NCBI RefSeq assembly: GCF_020520425.1
Contig: NC_079487.1
Location: forward strand, 3,209,501 to 3,273,500
Reading direction: 5' to 3'
Origin: Spinacia oleracea
Lineage: Eukaryota > Streptophyta > Magnoliopsida > Caryophyllales > Amaranthaceae
DNA length: 64,000 nucleotides
Each line of letters opens with the position of its first letter. Position 1 is the first letter of the stretch. The notes below the pieces were generated by a model, which did no database searches, was not told the DNA's origin, and saw nothing but the letters and a program-made list of their open reading frames with translations. Shown here one piece after another: positions 23,556 to 35,241 of the stretch. Made by a program: the position numbers and the translations under genes.

Positions 23556-24519
23556 GTACAGATTTAAGCAAGCAATTGGGAATTGAAAATGTATCTTAGT
23601 GAAGCTAATAAGTATTTTAGTTTCATAAAATGTACATGATTCTTATAGATATATAAGAAGTTTAGTGGGAGTACATAAAACTTAATTGGTCCTATGTGTA
23701 TCACACACATATCTCTCTATTGTGAAATAACATTCAAATGCTAATGACTTAGGTTTGAAATTATTCATCAATGATGGACCAAGGCGAGACTTAGTGCATA
23801 CTGGGTATTAAGATCTATTTACAAAGATCTTATAATATTGTTTTGGATTAAGTAAAGGCATTTACTAAATCAAACACGAAAGACTCCATTGGAGATATTC
23901 GACCCATATGAATAAATCTAAGTAATGAATGTTTGAACTATGTATAAGCATTTACTAAGTTAAACATCAAAGGATCCAAGTGAGATTCTTAAACCTATAT
24001 TATATGTCAAAGAATTTAGCTGGATTCAGTATCTGCTGAAAACGAATGAGCTAAAGTTACATGAATAGAATTCAATTGAGAATAATTCTGCAAAAGAATT
24101 TATCATGTATGATATAATATGAGGATCGCCAAAAAAATGTATCGTGTGGCTTTAGGCATAACGAACATATACCGATCTCTATTGATCTAAGTGAAGATCA
24201 ACTAGATTGAGATCAAGAAAAACTTATGGTACTTGAAAAGGTACATATGAATAGTTCTTGATTCAAGGAAATAAAGATATGCTAAAAATTGATGCTACAC
24301 GCATAAACACTAGCAAAGGATCAAGCAAGACCCTTTGGAGTTAACCATTGGCAAGGACGAGCTATAGAGCATCATGTTTTGAAATGGCAACATGGATTGG
24401 AGACCATGAGTTGTTGCGTGGGAAATTAAATATTAATTTCTATGTTCTAAGATACAGCTGGAAAGTCTTCCACATATCTATGAACTGCTTGGATAAGTAA
24501 ATCCAAACAAAGCATCACT

Positions 24520-24700
24520 AGCAACCTAAACAGTTGAAGTAAAAGTACTTATTGCCTAAGAAGCAATAAAACAGAGTTGTTTATATTAATGAGTTCTTTA
24601 TTGAACTTAGGAAGATCACATGTCTGTTGACTTAATGGTTCTTCATTACAAAATGCGTAGAACCACTAATGTAGCAAGAAAGACTAGATCACAAAATAAA
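24520..24700 (+). pseudogene. Copia RNase H remnant
   Basis: The conceptual reading around CAGTTGAAGTAAAAG to the AGACTAGATCACAAAATAAAC stretch recalls the copia RNase H segment T-V-E-A-E-Y ... E-A ... then R-S-H/T-K-H-I, interrupted by several stops. It is too damaged to be expressed. Confidence 0.5.
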
Positions 24701-25700
24701 CATACTCAAAAGATCTTATCATCATATCTCGAAGAACATTCGATGAAAAGGATATTAAGATTGGCAAAGCATGATAACTAAACCTATGCAACAAGTGAGA
24801 GACAACACTCACATTGTAGCACTGGAAATCAAGCATAGCTTTGAATTCCATGAACTGTTTTAAAGATGGGTTTGAGGCCCATGGTTTTAAAACAATGAGG
24901 TTGAACATTTATCATATATGAAATGTATTTTCATATTCCATTTAATCTTGGTTTAGTATTAAATGATGAGTCCCTTCAAATTTGACGATATATTCAAGAT
25001 AGACTGTCAGGACCAGTCCTGTGACAAAGAAATGTCTATCAAGTAAACTTGAATGTCAAAAGTTGAAAAAGGTCCCTGGTCGGAGTTTTCTATAAAATTG
25101 GACGCATAGAAAACGTTAGACAACTAGAATGCAAGATGACTAGTAGTTCTGTTTCTTGAACTATGTGGACATGGCAATGTCATAATCATTTGCATAGATA
25201 CTTACTTTGAGAAGACTAGTATCGGACAGACCTATGAAAATTTACTGTAAGAGATGAAAATCTGTCATAAGTAAATTTCATTAAAATTACTAGACACTAA
25301 ATCCTCAATACCTGAGTGATTTGAGATTACTTGTTTGAGAACTGGTTGCTTTGACGTTGACCAACCGTCGCACCGTAAAAGGAGACTATAAAGGCAACGC
25401 TCAGGTAATCACCTATCAAACGAAGTCTAATCTCAAGATCGCAAGATTGGGATTGTCCTCCCATAAATCGGGATGAGATGCTAAAAGTTGTACAAGGCCA
25501 CTCGGAGAGCTAGAAACTGTAAAATACATGGCCGTGCTCAGATGAATCATAGGCTATTATTATCTGTTTATTTGATCAGTTGAACTCTGAAACCGAGAAA
25601 CACCTCTGGACATAATAAGGATGACAACTCTTACCTTATGTTCAAGAGCAAGCATCGAGCGACAAAGGAATTAGGTAATGCACACTTGTCCCTAAGGACA

Positions 25701-25710
25701 AGTGGGAGAC
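25701..25710 (+). other. Copia polypurine tract
   Basis: AGTGGGAGAC, preceded by AAGGAC, abuts the 3' LTR start TGAAGGAAAT. Confidence 0.75.
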
Positions 25711-26029
25711 TGAAGGAAATAATGCCCTTGGTCCAAGTATGCATTCAATGATAAGTCTAATAAATGCGGTTCAGTATTAATTAACAAGTTAATAATTCAG
25801 TGAGATCAAGTGAGCTTAATGCCTAGCTAGAGGCCGCTTCAGTTCAAGTGGAATTAATGATATTAATCCACAGCTTACTCTTGACTGAACCCGTAGGGTC
25901 ACACAAATAGTACGTAAACGGATCAATTATTCAATGGCATTAAATACTCTATCTATGGATATTCGCAATTGACGGATCTTGGTTTCAGTGGGAGCTGAGA
26001 TCGTCACAAGCAAGTGAATACTCCGGAAA

Positions 26030-26345
26030 CGATGATATTGCCGGAAACGGAAATATGGATCGCATCGGAAATATAAATATTATCCAAGTCGTAGATGTTT
26101 CCGGAAACGGAAACATGGTACGTATCGGAAAATATTATCGGAAATGGAAATATTGTCGGAATCGGAAATATTGCCGGAAACGGAAATATTGTCAGAATCG
26201 GAAATATTATCGGAATCGGAAAATAATTCCGGAAACGGAAATATTAAATATTTGTTCGAAACGGAAATTAATTCCGGAATCAGAAATATTAAATATTCTT
26301 CGTATCGGAAATGAATTCCAGAACCGGGAATTTAATCGGAAGCAT
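26030..26345. repeat. LTR minisatellite of GGAAATATT units
   Basis: Repeated units of about 18 bp built on CGGAAACGGAAATATTG and CGGAATCGGAAATATT, with diverged versions at each end. Open frames across it are Arg/Lys/Tyr-rich repeats rather than genes. Confidence 0.9.
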
Positions 26346-26710
26346 ATCGTACGAATTAGCATCGGAAGAGGCCTGCCGGACGAAGGCCCAGCACGAAGTC
26401 GGGCCATCGCCCAGCAAGCAAGACGCACGCCAACACGCACAGCCCATGGCAGCGCCAGGCCCACCGCAAGGCAAGCCCAGCGCGCCAAGGCGTGGCTGCG
26501 TAGCGTGGGCCAAGCGCACGCACGCGTGGGCGCCCTCGTGGCTTCGTGCGTGTGTGTGTTTGTGTCCATGCACAATTCCTAAATCTATTAGGATTTGGTG
26601 TATGATTAAATTCCTATTCCTAAAAGGATTATTTAATTAATTAGAGTCCTTGTAGGATTCTAAGATTAATTAAATCGTATCCTACTAGGATTCCAATTCC
26701 CTTTCCAAAC

Positions 26711-26725
26711 CTCTATAAATAAGGG
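26711..26725 (+). promoter_or_regulatory. Putative TATA box of copia LTR
   Basis: CTCTATAAATAAGGG lies about 50 bp before the likely R region and 120 bp before the segment shared with bases 1-243. Position and sequence fit an LTR promoter. Confidence 0.55.
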
Positions 26726-27080
26726 CCTAGGGTCATAATTTATGTACATGGGATTGAAGTATTCTAAGGGTAAGTTTTGAAAGAAAAATAAGCCAAACAC
26801 TTGCAAACACTTAACCGAATTTCCTACTAACCTTAAGGGCGATTCTAGTTGGTCTAACTTGAGGCGGATCCGGACGTACTGTGGACTATCTACAGAGGGA
26901 CGACATTTGGAGTCCTAAAGACTTGTTCTTGTTCGGTTCGGGCGCAGCTAGGGAGGGCACGCTAAAAAGTGTATGCTCCTAAATTATGTTAAATGATTAT
27001 GTGTAAATAATATGTTTCCTGGCATTAAGGTTTTTCCGCATGATTTATGTTTTGTCATATGAATCATAACCCAACACAAC

Positions 27081-27138
27081 TTTCAGCGCCCAGCGAAGGG
27101 CGTGAGAAATATTGGCGCCCAGCCAGGGGCGTTGAAAA
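27081..27138. repeat. GC-rich palindromic module (outer gypsy leader)
   Basis: TTTCAGCGCCCAGCG at the left, GGCGCCCAGCC in the centre-right, GGGGCGTTGAAAA at the right; homologous to 4208-4265. Confidence 0.85.
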
Positions 27139-27918
27139 TACGTACCTGGCTGGCCCTCGTCTTCTGTTTGCGTATATCTTTTCGTTTATGCGACTTGATT
27201 TTGCGTGCTTGCCTAATAACGTCCTTTACGCGTTGTGCAGCGTTTGTGGGATTCGTTACGGGCCATCCCGAGCGTCGCTTATTTTTGTGGCGACCGTTCG
27301 GGTTTGCGGAACACGTATTTTGGTATAACTCTTTGGCTAATTGGTTTATGAATGTTTGGGCAATTTTTAAGGTCGTTGGTTTTCTAGCATTATTCGTCAC
27401 ACACAATCACATAATTCTCTACACATAACTAACATTACATCATGAGGCAAAATAATAATATGTCATGTAGTTTATGATAGGCTTCTATGGGTAGTATTTG
27501 CGTCGGCTTGGTACCGCTTCTATCGCAGATCCAACACATGCCCCGGTCGAGGTAGTGTCTTCAACAGACGAATTTCGCCCATGAGGCCAATCACGATGTA
27601 AGCCAAGGGGGCATGCACCAATGAGAGGGACCTAGTGGGCGAGCGATTGGGTTTGGGACGGGTGTACTACTAGCGAAAAGTGCCGAGTGGACAACATTCG
27701 AAGCGTATGCACCCCTCGGTTGGCGATGGGTATCCTTAGTCCCAACTCCCGAGATGAAACATCCAAGGGAGCCAAGATTCGTTATGCGGTTCTGTCCGTT
27801 CACATTAATATGCTGATTTTCAGGTCGTCCCAACTTGATGGGGAAATAAACGCGGGGTAGGATCGTTTCACCCTTCAGCTATTTTGATTACCTACGAGCA
27901 CGAGTATTTCCTTCACTA

Positions 27919-27936
27919 TCCCCAGTGGAGTCGCCA
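27919..27936 (-). other. Primer-binding site of outer gypsy element
   Basis: The minus strand reads TGGCGACTCCACTGGGGA, one base away from the LTR end. It differs from the inner element's site at one position. Confidence 0.75.
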
Positions 27937-27937
27937 C

Positions 27938-29410
27938 TGTGAGGGGGTCGAAAAAGCACGAGGCTAATGCGTGACCTCGTCCCTCGTGGGCGTGACGTTT
28001 CTTTTTGTCAAATCAAGTGTAATTGGATTTCCTGTGAGTTTACACCCAATTGACTAGTAATATAGGAGTCGCCATTCAGTTTTTAACGACAATGAGAAAA
28101 ACTGACAAAACCCGGTTATCGTGACATGAAGGGAGTGCAATTATGTTTGACCACGACGGCCATAGGTTCCCTTGTGATCCCTGGTGTGGGGATCGCTCAA
28201 CGTACACCCGCAGGGCAGAGATTGAGGGTTCGGGGGACTGTAACTACCGAGAGGAGTGCTCGCTCTTCGATAACTCCAGAGGCAGGATATCCTTACTAGC
28301 TCAGCATAAATAATTGAAGGGACATGCGTTAACTATTAAACTAATCTGAATTTATTTTAGCAATATGCAACACATAATACTAGATTGATCGTGATTATCT
28401 TGTTTAGATTGATTTAAGGGACCTAGCATGATAGTTCAATTGTCCAAGATATTATCTTTATTAGGCGTGATAGAACAATCAGATTTAATAGTTTAACAGT
28501 TTTATAAAAGGTGAGGAAAGCGATTAAATCATGCGAAGGGACACATTACGACGCACCCTTGAGAGGTGCGTCATGGTTCTCAGAAAACTAACCACTTTGG
28601 CTTTGCTATTTCTCCTTTTATTTAACGAATCTCAAGTTTCCGGGCTTAATTCTTCAGCTACAAGGGACAGTATACGTTCTGTTTGATTTTTGGATCGATT
28701 GCGACAGAACGCGGGATCAATTTCGCAGCTTGAGGCTTAGGCTTAGGGGTCGGAGTCAATACTCAGAATATGAATTGTGTCCCCCTTTTCACGTCGAATT
28801 TGGGGCTGTATTTATAGAAAAGAGTTAGTGGAAAGATAGAATTCTAGAGTACTAATCCAAGAAGAATTAGGAGAGAACACGTACCCAGGTAATTTCAGCG
28901 CCCAAGGCTGGGCGCCGAAGATTTCGGCGCCCAGAGCCAGGCGTTGAAAATAGGGTCTGGGCCGTATTTCCTTGTCAGATTTGAACTCGTGGAAAACGGA
29001 GTCTTTGAGACTTATCCGAGTCTTTTAGTGCGCATTAACTTTATGACGGAATGCGTCTGGGCCCGTTACGAACTCTAGGCTCGTTAGGATTTTAATTAAT
29101 ACGTAACTCTTATTTTCGAATTATACTAGGAACAGGATTCCTCTTGCAAATTATATTTCTTTTAGGATTTATGTTGGAGTGCAACACCTAATTTTGACAG
29201 GTTTCTATCTTTTATGTCTTGCCACTTTTAGCAACTACCCGTTAAGGGAGTTACTATTTTTAGCAGGTTTCTATAAATACCAGTTTTGGTTGAAATGAAA
29301 AGCGTGATTGAGATTCGTTATTTTATAGGAGATGCGTTGCCAAGTGGAGATTTATGTTCTCATCATCGAACCTTCCCTTTCGGGAATGGGGACAAAAGTA
29401 GGTGTCTACA
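27938..29410 (-). repeat. 5' LTR of outer gypsy element
   Basis: The minus strand runs from TGTAGACACC (29410) to CCCCCTCACA (27938), 1473 bp. It retains the segment around AGAGTTCGTAACGGGCCC that is deleted in the inner element's 5' LTR. It contains a palindromic module at 28893-28950. Confidence 0.9.
28893..28950. repeat. GC-rich palindromic module (outer LTR)
   Basis: TTTCAGCGCCC at the left, GGGCGCCGAAGATTTCGGCGCC as a central palindrome (in two halves), GGCGTTGAAAA at the right. Confidence 0.88.
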
Positions 29411-30324
29411 GTCCCCCTATGGTGGAGTTAGTACGTTCAGTGGATTTATGGAGAATTGGTTCGTTCGTAAAGTTTTATGCGGGATCGCAACATATATCGA
29501 ATTTTCGAGTACATTCAGATGAATCAAGTGGAAATCATCCTCACGGCTACAACAAATCGTTAGACCCTCTCTCTGAAAAGGCTGCATGTTCCAGCGTTAT
29601 ATGCGGGAGACAATCTACAGTGCAAGATTCATTCAACGACTGTAGTTTTGATGAAGAAAACCTTTATTTGATTCAATTTGTCATGTATTTGTTAGATTTA
29701 TATTTCTCTTGTAGATATAATACGACTCTTTATTAATGAATTAATTCTCCTTTCAAAAAAAAAATCAAACAAGATAAAATTAAGAAATTCTCTTATTTAC
29801 ACCATTTTACACACATTTCCTCATTTATTCACTTTAACCAAACACACTTTTAACCTTTTAAAATGTTTATCTATTAATTTTTCATATACAACTTAAAAGT
29901 TAAGTAAAAAAAAGTTGGATAAAAGTTATCATAGTGTATAATAAATTTACGGGTTTTCATAAAATACTCTCGATTTTGGCGTAATTCACTAACCGCCTCT
30001 CGACTCTCAATAATACATAAAATACCCCCAAATACCCTTGATGGCGTCATCAACCCCTAATCAATCCAATTATTAACCCATAAACCCCTAATTAGCCCAT
30101 ATTTTTTTCTTTTTCCCCCTCTTTTCTTTCTTTCCACCTTGCTTCTTCCCTTTCCTCCATCAACACCTAATCAACCCAATTAAATGTGTTTTTATTAAGA
30201 GGGGTAAATTGAGTTGAGAAGAGCCTAAAGAAATGCGACGCCAAATGCATTTTAGTAATAGGATAATTCATGACCATTTTAGTAATAGGACAATTTTTTA
30301 AAAAACGTAAAATAACAAATAGAG
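29411..30324. other. Spacer between gypsy LTR and MULE
   Basis: No gene is recognised. A short open stretch (29411-29736) ends close to a run of ten A (about 29755), which could be the 3' tail of a LINE-like sequence into which the gypsy element inserted; weak. The remainder is AT-rich with pyrimidine runs near 30100-30160. Confidence 0.45.
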
Positions 30325-30333
30325 CAAACATAG
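30325..30333. repeat. MULE 9-bp target-site duplication (left)
   Basis: CAAACATAG, identical to 55821-55829. Confidence 0.9.
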
Positions 30334-30382
30334 GAGGAAGTCTTTGTGTATACTAGGTATACCATTTAAATGGTATACTAGC
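30334..30382. repeat. MULE left terminal inverted repeat
   Basis: About 49 bp, imperfect against the right end. The conserved parts are GAGG--GTCT, GGTATACCAT and ATGGTATACTAG. The last two form an internal palindrome. Confidence 0.85.
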
Positions 30383-31310
30383 AATAGAATAATACTAAAA
30401 TCAGAAGTGGGGTCATTTTAGTTAGAAAAGAAAAAGGAAATGGGGGTTAATTCTTAGCGCCATGGAATTTTGGTGAAATTGTAGAGAGAGAGTGAAAATT
30501 TCCCCAATTGCGCCAATGTCACTGCTGAAATTTTAGGCGGCAAAAATGGTGAAATTATTTGCATAATTTTTTTTCCGTAAACTTTAATTTCTATTCTGTT
30601 TAATTTCTTCCCCCAATTTCTTCCCCCAATTTCATAATTATCTTTCAGATCTGGTTTGTTTGATTAAAAAAATTTGAAATCCGTATGAATGAAGCCCTCG
30701 AATGTGGAAGCTGGGCTCACCTTGTGTATGGTGTTTGTCATGAAGTAGGCGTGGATAAGTTGGCCAAAAATTGGTAGGCGCCGGAAATGAGAACTTCTAA
30801 GGAGGGTGAAGGAGTGGTTGGAAGCAAAAGGAGGTTGCAATTAAACCAGGTATGTTTCCAAGTTTCCGTAATTAGTTGTAAATAAAGAAAATATTTCATT
30901 TTTTCATACAATAAATGCATTCAACTATTAGTGGAAAAATAATTTCGAAATATTTATTAAAACGAGGTCATTCAATTCAGTGAGTAGAGACTGAGAATTA
31001 TTTATGGTATGAATTTTTTTATTATCCATGTTATAAATTTGAGTAATGTTGAAATTACGGTTTGAATTTGGTTACGAAATATGGGGGAAAAATTAGGATA
31101 AAGATGATTGGGATAATAATTAGGATCTCAACGATGATTGGAATAAAATTTAGGGTATTGTTATTGATAAATTGTGAAATTACGGAAAACATTTTGTTAA
31201 AGGAGGAAAAGGCAATGGGGAACACGAACTCATTGGTAAACATTTTTAAGGTTTGGTATCGGAAGCCTGTACCATACTCCAAATTAAACACAATAAATTT
31301 CATTATGTAG

Positions 31311-34300
31311 GTTCTTGAATTGGATGGGGAGGAAGAGTTGTTGGATGATGTAGGGGAATATTGTAGTGATGATGGGTTTGACGAAGATGATGGGGTAGGT
31401 GATGGTGTAGAGTCTGAAGATGGGGGAGTTGAGGAGGTAGAAGTTGGTGAAGAACGTTGGGAAGATGACGAGGATGATGTTGTGGATGATTATGATGAAG
31501 CATTAGATGAAGGAGATGAATTAGATTAAGAATTGTGTATTGAAAATGATGATGACCTGAATGAGGTTAATGATGATGATTATGATGAATCTGGAGAAAT
31601 GGGAGTGGGGCGAAACACTACTTGTATGGAGGATGGAGACATTGGCGGCCCTGGTGATGGAGATGGGGTTTCAACCATTAACGCAGATATGTATACAACT
31701 GCTACGAAGCGGAACAAAGGTCTCGTTCTACCGACCCCTTCTGTTGGAATGTCTTTTGCTAATTGGGAAGCATTGAATAACTATTTTCGGTCCTATGGGG
31801 AGCAACAAGGTTTTGGTGTAGTGTGTATGGGAGGGAATAAGAGCGGGGTGAAAGACAGTGAAACGGGCAAATCGAATTCCCTGAGGACCTATGTTTGGAG
31901 GTGTGAGTGTCATGGAAGGCCAAAATACCGGCGGATGGTGAATGGCAGGGTAGTTACCTGCGCAGAGGAACCAATTCTTAAGAGGAAGACGAAGAAGTGT
32001 AGTTGCCTTGTTATGCTATATGGGGCTCGGACCAAAGAGAATTTATGGGTTGTGAAGAGTGTTGTTACTGAACATTTGAACCACATTCCCACTCCTACCA
32101 AGTCCAACCATATTTCCATGTTCCGGGTCAGGAAAATAACTCAGACAATCCTGAAACAGATTGAAAATGATCACGATTCAGGTGCACCTGTGGCTCAGAT
32201 TTTCAATAACTTAGCGGGAAGAAGGAATGGTGTAGAGAATATTGGTTTTACGAAGAAAGACGTGCATAATATTTTGAATAGGAGGGTGCGATTGAGGCTA
32301 CGAGATGGGGATGCTGTTGCAATGATAAATTATTTAGATAAAATGACAAAGGATAATCAAAAAAATTTCCATCTCCACCGGCTTGATAAAACAGGGAAGT
32401 TGCAGGATGTAATGTGGGTTGATGCTCGTAGCAGAGCCGCGTATGAGTATTTTGGGGATGTGGTTTGTTTTGACTCCACGTACTTGACAAACAAGTATGA
32501 GTTGCCATTTTCGAACTTTGTTGGGGTGAATCACCATGGGCAAACAATTTTGCTTGGATGTGCATTAGTGTCTCATGAAACCGCGGAAACGTTCGTTTGG
32601 CTCTTTAGGGCATGGTTGTCTTGTATGGGGGGTAAAGCTCCCGCTGCTATTATGACCGACCAGGATGCGGCTATGAGGAAGGCAATTAGAATAGCAATGC
32701 CAATGCCTAAAACCAGACATCGTTGGTGTATGTGGCATATTATGCAGAAGTTCAGCCGAAAAATGGGTTCGATGACTGATTTTCCCCAAATAAAAGTTGC
32801 CCTACAGAATGTCATATACAACAGTTTGACCCCTGTTGAATTCGAAGAAGGTTGGGCTGAAGGGGTGGAAACTTTCAAGCTGAAGGAGGCTAAGGAAAGC
32901 TACAAGTGGCTAGTAGGTATTTATCATGGTTTGGTACTACTTTTAATTCTAATCGTGATATGGTAAAGTATACATCATACGAAACCGCGATAACATTTTG
33001 GATTGGTACACGTTTTCATTTAATTATGTACCAAACTGCAATAAATATTTGATTTACATGTGCAATGTGGTAGGTATTTCATATATGGCATTGTCTTTGG
33101 TGAGAATGTCTTTCATGTTCAATTCCTTTGTTGTTAATTTACCTAATGACCTTTTTTAAATGTATAGGGTTGTATAATCAGCGAGAAATGTGGATACCTG
33201 CATATGTGAAGCATATTTTTTGGGCGGGGATGCAGACGACTCAGAGGGTTGAGAGTATTAACAATTTCTTCGACGGGTACTTGAAGAAGAATACGAGATT
33301 ATATCAGTTTGCTCCTAGGTACTGCAAGGCCATGGAAAGTAGGGCCAATGATGAAAAAGCTGCTGATGTGAACTGCTGTCGTTTTACTCGGTCTTTGGTT
33401 GGAGAGTTTGCTGTGGAGAGGAAGTTCCAGAAACTATATACGGATGCGAAGTTCGTTGAAGTCCAGATCCAATGTATGCGGGTATGTTACGTAACACCTA
33501 TTACTTCGAAAGTAGTTTCTGATGTGGAGGTTGAGCATACGGTGTCTGACAAAGTATGGGTATGGTCCAAGTTCTTGAGAAAGGAAATATCTTTGGCAGG
33601 CCGGAAGCGTATATACGTCGTGATGTTCAACAAGGAGACCTCATTTGCAAAGTGTGACTGCAAACATTTCGAGTGCCACGGCATTATGTGTAGGCACATC
33701 ATTAAGGTGTTGGACGTGGAGGATGTGGAAAATGTGCCTGCTGGATATATAGTTGACCGATGGAGGAAAGATATACAACGCAAGCACACTCTTGTGAAGG
33801 TTGCTTATCATGATCCCGAGAAAACAGAAGAAGTTAAGCGCTATGACCGGATTATGAATGCGGTGGAACCTGCTGCCCTCCGTGGATCACTTTCCGAGCA
33901 GAAGTTGGATTTGGTCATAGAAGGTATTATGAATATTGTGTTACGTCTTGATGAGAGTGATGCTCTTTCAGCAGTTGGTGATAACGAAGCTGGTGCACTG
34001 ACTTCCGGGGGGAACAGGATGGCGATTGTTGGTCCTACGACACCAGGCTCCGTTAACAAACCTCCAAACAGCGTTGGGGATGATACTACCACACTTACCC
34101 CCCTGTTATGGTTAAAGATCCTGTTCCGCGCGGTGGTTTAAAGGCTCACAGGACTCGTAAAAAAAGATTTTTACAACCAGGTGAGAATAAAAACCCCGCA
34201 AGGAAGCAAGTCAAGAAAAACAAGAGTGTTGTACCACAAGGCTTTCCAGAAACCAGAAATTGTCAGAACACTTGCCTTCCTCAACACAACTACGTGCAGC

Positions 34301-35241
34301 CGCCAAACACCTTCCATCCTGGTTGGGGATCCCACGATCAATATGTGAGTGAATCACATACGCTACAAATTAAACTTAAACAAATATTGATGTGAGTTTG
34401 TGAGTTTGTGATATTCTATTTAAACAAATATTGATTTGAGTTTGTAATATTTCCAGGGGTATAGTGCTGATTACCCGCCTCAAATGGCTGGGCAAGTAAG
34501 GGGGACTATGGTATACCCTCAGCAGAACTACAACAATGGGGTATCTGTTCAACAGTTTCAGGTGATTTTTTTCGTGTCCTTTTGTACCACTCATGTTATT
34601 AAATGTTTATTAACCGTCAACAACATTTAGCTTGTATTTATTAGCGTTTGACATGTATACAGTCATCTGGAAGAGTAAGTGGAGTTGTTGCCACAAATTT
34701 GTTTCCCTCAGGACAGACAGAAATTCACATGTCTGTGGGTGGGATTCGTATGACCCCGGAGGGTGGTGACGTACTTTTGTCCCAAGACCGTTGTGGTATA
34801 TCAATGTCACAAAACATATCTGGTGGTCCAATTGCCCAAAACCTATCCGGTTTACACATGTCCCAGAACATTAATGGTGTGCAAATGTCGCAAAACTTGA
34901 GTGGAGTGCAAATATCTCAGATGTCGCAAATGTCCCAGAATGCTGGTTCCATTCGTTACTTCACCAGTAACAGCAGCAGCAGAGGTGGAAATTATCAAGA
35001 GGCCGGGACTCATTGTATGCCTGCAAATCATAACCAGCACCGGCATTGTTTCCAGGTTGTGAACGAAACCTCCCATGGGGATCACCGCAGTTATCAACCA
35101 ACTACTAAACACTTGTTGCAGTCCAATCCGGGTTTTTTAGTCAATGAGGGTGGGTGTGGAACGCATTCTATACATGGCGCCAGTGGTAATCTAGTATTCA
35201 CTCAAGACCTGCTCAGTTGTCATGACCTTACGAAGAATTAG
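31311..35241 (+). CDS. FAR1-type MULE transposase (likely damaged)
   Basis: The DNA transposase expected to cut and paste this element. An acidic N-terminus (31311-31700) has one in-frame TAA (31527-31529). A FAR1-type zinc-binding domain follows (GFGVVCMG, WRCECHG, KKCSCLVMLYGA). The MULE catalytic domain has FDSTYLTNKYELPF and IMTDQDAAMRKAI, supplying two acidic residues; the C-terminal Glu was not assigned. The intron 32917-33167 has clean AG/GTATTT and TATAG borders, and the second exon reads VGLYNQREMW and AGMQTTQRVESINNFFDGY. The SWIM zinc finger is CDCKHFECHGIMCRH. Near 34095 the frame shifts, consistent with loss of one base in a C run, into a basic tail (RTRKKRF). Exons 34457-34561 and 34663-35241 are predicted by phase-0 splice sites, and the last is rich in repeats of M-S-Q-N-x-S-G. 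The stop and frameshift suggest it is now inactive, unless the start is downstream of the stop (ATG at 31599). Confidence 0.88.

Larger units (their letters stand above)
19971..25700 (+). other. Decayed copia interior
   Basis: Non-coding in all frames apart from short remnants. Stops and indels are dense throughout. Patches still recall copia pol, listed separately. No recognisable gag or integrase survives. Confidence 0.65.
1..27076 (+). mobile_element. Ty1/copia LTR retrotransposon, decayed interior, carrying a nested gypsy element
   Basis: The 5' LTR is cut by the window edge (1-243) and the 3' LTR is complete (25711-27076). A primer-binding site follows the 5' LTR and a purine tract precedes the 3' LTR. 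The interior is interrupted by the Tat-like element at 1985-19965. Copia coding capacity survives only as remnants of reverse transcriptase (about 23223-23555) and RNase H (about 24520-24700), full of stops. The LTR segments that can be compared differ at only about three positions in 243, so insertion was recent relative to the coding decay. The element itself sits inside an older minus-strand gypsy element that resumes at 27077. Confidence 0.85.
25711..27076 (+). repeat. Copia 3' LTR
   Basis: A complete 1366-bp LTR from TGAAGGAAATAATGCCC to ATAACCCAACA. It contains an AT-rich minisatellite (about 26030-26345), a GC-rich block (about 26355-26560), and a likely promoter near CTCTATAAATAAGGG (about 26711). 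It is followed by gypsy sequence; CAACT at 27077-27081 would be its target duplication if matched upstream of the window. Confidence 0.9.
27077..29410 (-). mobile_element. Outer Tat/Ogre-like gypsy element, 5' end only
   Basis: On the minus strand: an LTR (29410 down to 27938), a primer-binding site (27936-27919) and a leader (to 27077) homologous to 3442-4268 of the inner gypsy element. It is cut at 27077 by the copia LTR, and its remainder must lie upstream of the window. Its LTR is clearly diverged from that of the inner element, so the two belong to different subfamilies or ages. Confidence 0.88.

Noticed and set aside
26055..26640. Open frames across the copia LTR, including a Tyr/Arg/Lys-rich repeat peptide
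   Set aside because: Products of the GGAAATATT minisatellite and the GC-rich LTR block, not conserved genes.
29286..29736. Two overlapping plus-strand frames spanning the outer gypsy LTR end
   Set aside because: They start within the LTR and cross the element boundary, so they are not a gene.
31303..31503. His/Pro/Leu-rich frame antisense to the transposase N-terminus
   Set aside because: Shadow of the acidic Glu/Asp-coding repeat on the other strand.
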